NCBI GenBank assembly: GCA_020025615.1
Contig: JAHHRT010000070.1
Coordinates: forward strand, 1 to 7,968
Length of the DNA stretch: 7,968 nucleotides
Reading direction: 5' to 3'
Source of the DNA: Oscillospiraceae bacterium
GTDB taxonomy: Bacteria; Bacillota; Clostridia; Oscillospirales; Oscillospiraceae
The notes under the pieces were generated by a model. It was given only the letters and a program-made list of their open reading frames with translations, made no database searches and had not been told where the DNA came from. Made by a program: the position numbers and the translations under genes. The first letter of the stretch is position 1. Each line of letters begins with the position of its first letter. This document shows, one piece after another, positions 6,526-7,968 of this stretch.

Positions 6526-6535
6526 GGACCTGCGT
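6455..6535 (+). ncRNA. Possible structured mgtE leader RNA, unassigned
   Basis: The transcribed leader can fold with a closing stem ACGCTGG (6455-6461) with CCTGCGT (6529-6535), one T-T mismatch, enclosing GGGCG (6481-6485) with CGCCC (6516-6520), which in turn can hold CAC/GTG (6492-6494, 6511-6513) and CGG/CCG (6496-6498, 6503-6505). mgtE genes are often under Mg2+-sensing M-box riboswitches, but I do not find M-box signature strings here. A weak pairing of TTCC (6544-6547) with GGAA (6569-6572) could touch the mgtE Shine-Dalgarno. The fold was found by eye and has no comparative support. Confidence 0.3.
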
Positions 6536-6576
6536 GTAATTGCTTCCCATCGTAACAAACGAATAGGAGGAAAGTT

Positions 6577-7956
6577 ATGGCAGAACGATTTGAACTGGTG
6601 GAAAAGGCTCTCATGCTGATGCTTGAGGAAAAGAAGTATTCCACCCTCCGGGACATCCTGATTACCATGAACCCCAGTGATGTTGCCGGACTGTTTAGCG
6701 GTCTTGATGAACGTCAGATCGCCCTGCTCTACCGGCTGCTCCCCAAGGAGTTGGCGGCAGAGACCTTTGTAGAAATGGAACCGGATGCCCAGAAGCTTCT
6801 GATTCAGGGCTTTTCCGATAACGAACTGAAAGACGTTCTGGATGAGCTGTATGTGGATGATGCAGCAGACCTGGTGGAGGAGATGCCCGCAAACGTGGTT
6901 AAGCGAATCCTGCAGCAGGTGGACCCGGAGATGCGCAGCTCCATTAACCAGATTCTGCGCTATCCCGAAAACTCCGCCGGATCCATTATGACCACGGAGT
7001 ATGTCTCCCTGCGCCCCAACATGACGGTGGGCGAGGCCATTCTGCGGATTCGCCGTCAGGGTGTGGATAAGGAGACCATTTATACCTGTTATGTTCTGGG
7101 CAATGACCGGACCCTGGTGGGCCTGGTCACGGTGAAGGACCTGCTCCTTGCGGAGGATGACGATGACAAGATTGAGGATATTATGATCACCAATCTGATT
7201 TCGGTCACCACCCGCACCGACCAGGAGGAAGTGGCCCAGATGTTCAGCAAATACAACTTCCTGGCACTTCCTGTTGTGGACGGAGAGAACCGGATGGTCG
7301 GTATCGTAACCTTTGACGATGCCATGGATGTTATGGAAGACGAGGCCACAGAGGATATGGAAATCATGGCCGCTATGACCCCTTCCGAAAAGACCTATCT
7401 CAAGAGCACTCCCATGGACCTGTTTAAGCACCGGATTCCCTGGCTGCTTCTGCTGATGGTGTCCGCAACCTTTACGGGCCTTATCATCTCTTCCTTTGAA
7501 AATGCACTGAGTATGCTCCCTGTTCTGACCGCATTCATCCCCATGCTGATGGATACCGGCGGTAACTGCGGCTCCCAGTCTTCTGTTACCGTGATTCGTG
7601 CTTTGAGCCTGAATGAGCTGAAGTTCGGCGATCTTGCCAAGGTTGTGTGGAAGGAAATCCGCACCGCAGTGCTGTGTGCCCTGTGTCTGGCTGCTGTGTG
7701 CTTCCTGAAGATCCTGCTGGTGGATCGGCTGCTTATGGGCAACGCCAACGTGAGCCTGCTGGTGGATGCCGCTGTGTGTCTGACTCTGGCGGTGACGGTG
7801 CTCATGGCGAAGGTGGTAGGCTGCACCCTCCCCATGGTGGCAAAGGCCATGCACCTGGACCCTGCCGTGATGGCAAGTCCCTTCATCACTACCATCGTGG
7901 ACGCCCTCAGCCTTCTGGTGTACTTTATGTTTGCAAAAACCCTGCTGGGTGTGTAA
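6577..7956 (+). CDS. mgtE: MgtE-family magnesium channel/transporter
   Basis: A complete 459-residue MgtE, an inner-membrane Mg2+ channel gated by cytosolic Mg2+. The order of domains is classical: an N-terminal helical domain (about 1-130), two CBS domains (about 136-200 and 200-258), a connecting helix region (about 260-285), then five predicted membrane segments near 287-307, 313-335, 361-382, 393-418 and 430-453. DTGGNCGSQS (326-335) and LDPAVMASPFITTIVD (427-442) are the family's membrane signatures. D442 matches the pore Asp known as Asp432 in the Thermus thermophilus protein. The residue two after it is Leu-Ser (ALSLL) where many homologues have Gly. The start is set by AGGAGG (6565-6570) 6 nt before the ATG. 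It is divergent from glgC with its own promoter, so no functional link to glycogen is implied. Confidence 0.96.
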   Translation: MAERFELVEKALMLMLEEKKYSTLRDILITMNPSDVAGLFSGLDERQIALLYRLLPKELAAETFVEMEPDAQKLLIQGFSDNELKDVLDELYVDDAADLVEEMPANVVKRILQQVDPEMRSSINQILRYPENSAGSIMTTEYVSLRPNMTVGEAILRIRRQGVDKETIYTCYVLGNDRTLVGLVTVKDLLLAEDDDDKIEDIMITNLISVTTRTDQEEVAQMFSKYNFLALPVVDGENRMVGIVTFDDAMDVMEDEATEDMEIMAAMTPSEKTYLKSTPMDLFKHRIPWLLLLMVSATFTGLIISSFENALSMLPVLTAFIPMLMDTGGNCGSQSSVTVIRALSLNELKFGDLAKVVWKEIRTAVLCALCLAAVCFLKILLVDRLLMGNANVSLLVDAAVCLTLAVTVLMAKVVGCTLPMVAKAMHLDPAVMASPFITTIVDALSLLVYFMFAKTLLGV

Positions 7957-7968
7957 GTGAAATGAAAA

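Larger units (their letters stand above)
5953..6576. other. Divergent intergenic region between glgC and mgtE
   Basis: This 624-nt stretch separates two divergently transcribed genes. The half nearer glgC (about 5970-6240) is strongly AT-rich and contains the candidate glgC promoter and a Fur-box-like palindrome. From about 6250 to 6350 it becomes GC-rich, with a long imperfect stem. From 6353 onward come an AT-rich inverted repeat, the mgtE promoter and a GC-rich transcribed leader with a short ORF. Between about 6120 and 6250 I see purine-rich sequence but no feature I can support. I found no tRNA, rRNA or transposon remnant. Confidence 0.7.

Noticed and set aside
6515..6540. CCCTTTGAGGACCTG recalls the 3' core of a TPP riboswitch
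   Set aside because: The matching 5' element with CTGAGA is absent and the downstream gene is a Mg2+ transporter.
6057..7854. Minus-strand open frames of 203 and 492 residues over the intergenic region and mgtE
   Set aside because: They cover the mgtE promoter and a full mgtE gene; the translations are biased and show no domain.
1..7968. CRISPR arrays, insertion sequences, phage genes, tRNA or rRNA genes
   Set aside because: Looked for on both strands; no regularly spaced repeats, transposase motifs, cloverleaf or rRNA stretches were seen.

Overview
The window looks like a piece of chromosome from a Gram-positive Firmicute of class Clostridia, probably a gut Oscillospiraceae/Ruminococcaceae-type bacterium. 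Reasons: a catalytic glgC sits next to a glgD-type ADP-glucose pyrophosphorylase subunit, a pairing typical of Firmicutes; Shine-Dalgarno sites are strong (AAGGAG, GGAGG); genes are GC-moderate while the intergenic region is AT-rich; and one promoter is close to the sigma-A consensus. The taxonomic call is inference; no rRNA or tRNA is present.

Layout: positions 1-5952 hold one minus-strand cluster, read from high to low coordinates: glgC, glgD, glgA, a GH13 alpha-amylase-family enzyme, a 61-residue cysteine-rich small protein, and a terminator hairpin at 1-24. The genes are tightly packed: the glgD Shine-Dalgarno overlaps the glgC stop, glgD and glgA overlap by ATGA, and the small protein begins 4 nt after the GH13 stop. 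The only sizeable internal gap (126 nt, glgA to GH13) holds two hairpins. Positions 5953-6576 are a 624-nt divergent intergenic region. On the plus strand from 6577 lies a complete mgtE magnesium channel/transporter gene that ends 12 nt before the window edge.

How the genes work together: GlgC, presumably with its degenerate partner GlgD, makes ADP-glucose from glucose-1-phosphate and ATP. GlgA polymerises it into alpha-1,4-glucan. The GH13 enzyme lacks a signal peptide and probably trims or recycles intracellular glucan or malto-oligosaccharides. No glgB or glgP is in the window. The small protein has no recognised function but appears translationally coupled to the cluster.

Nothing here is a CRISPR array, mobile element, phage or clear defence system. 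The coding content is ordinary. The parts worth a second look are the mgtE leader (a good sigma-A promoter with an inverted repeat filling its spacer, then a 152-nt leader with a 24-codon upstream ORF that overlaps a possible RNA fold), the Fur-box-like palindrome before glgC, the cysteine-rich small protein, and the lost catalytic residues in GlgD.
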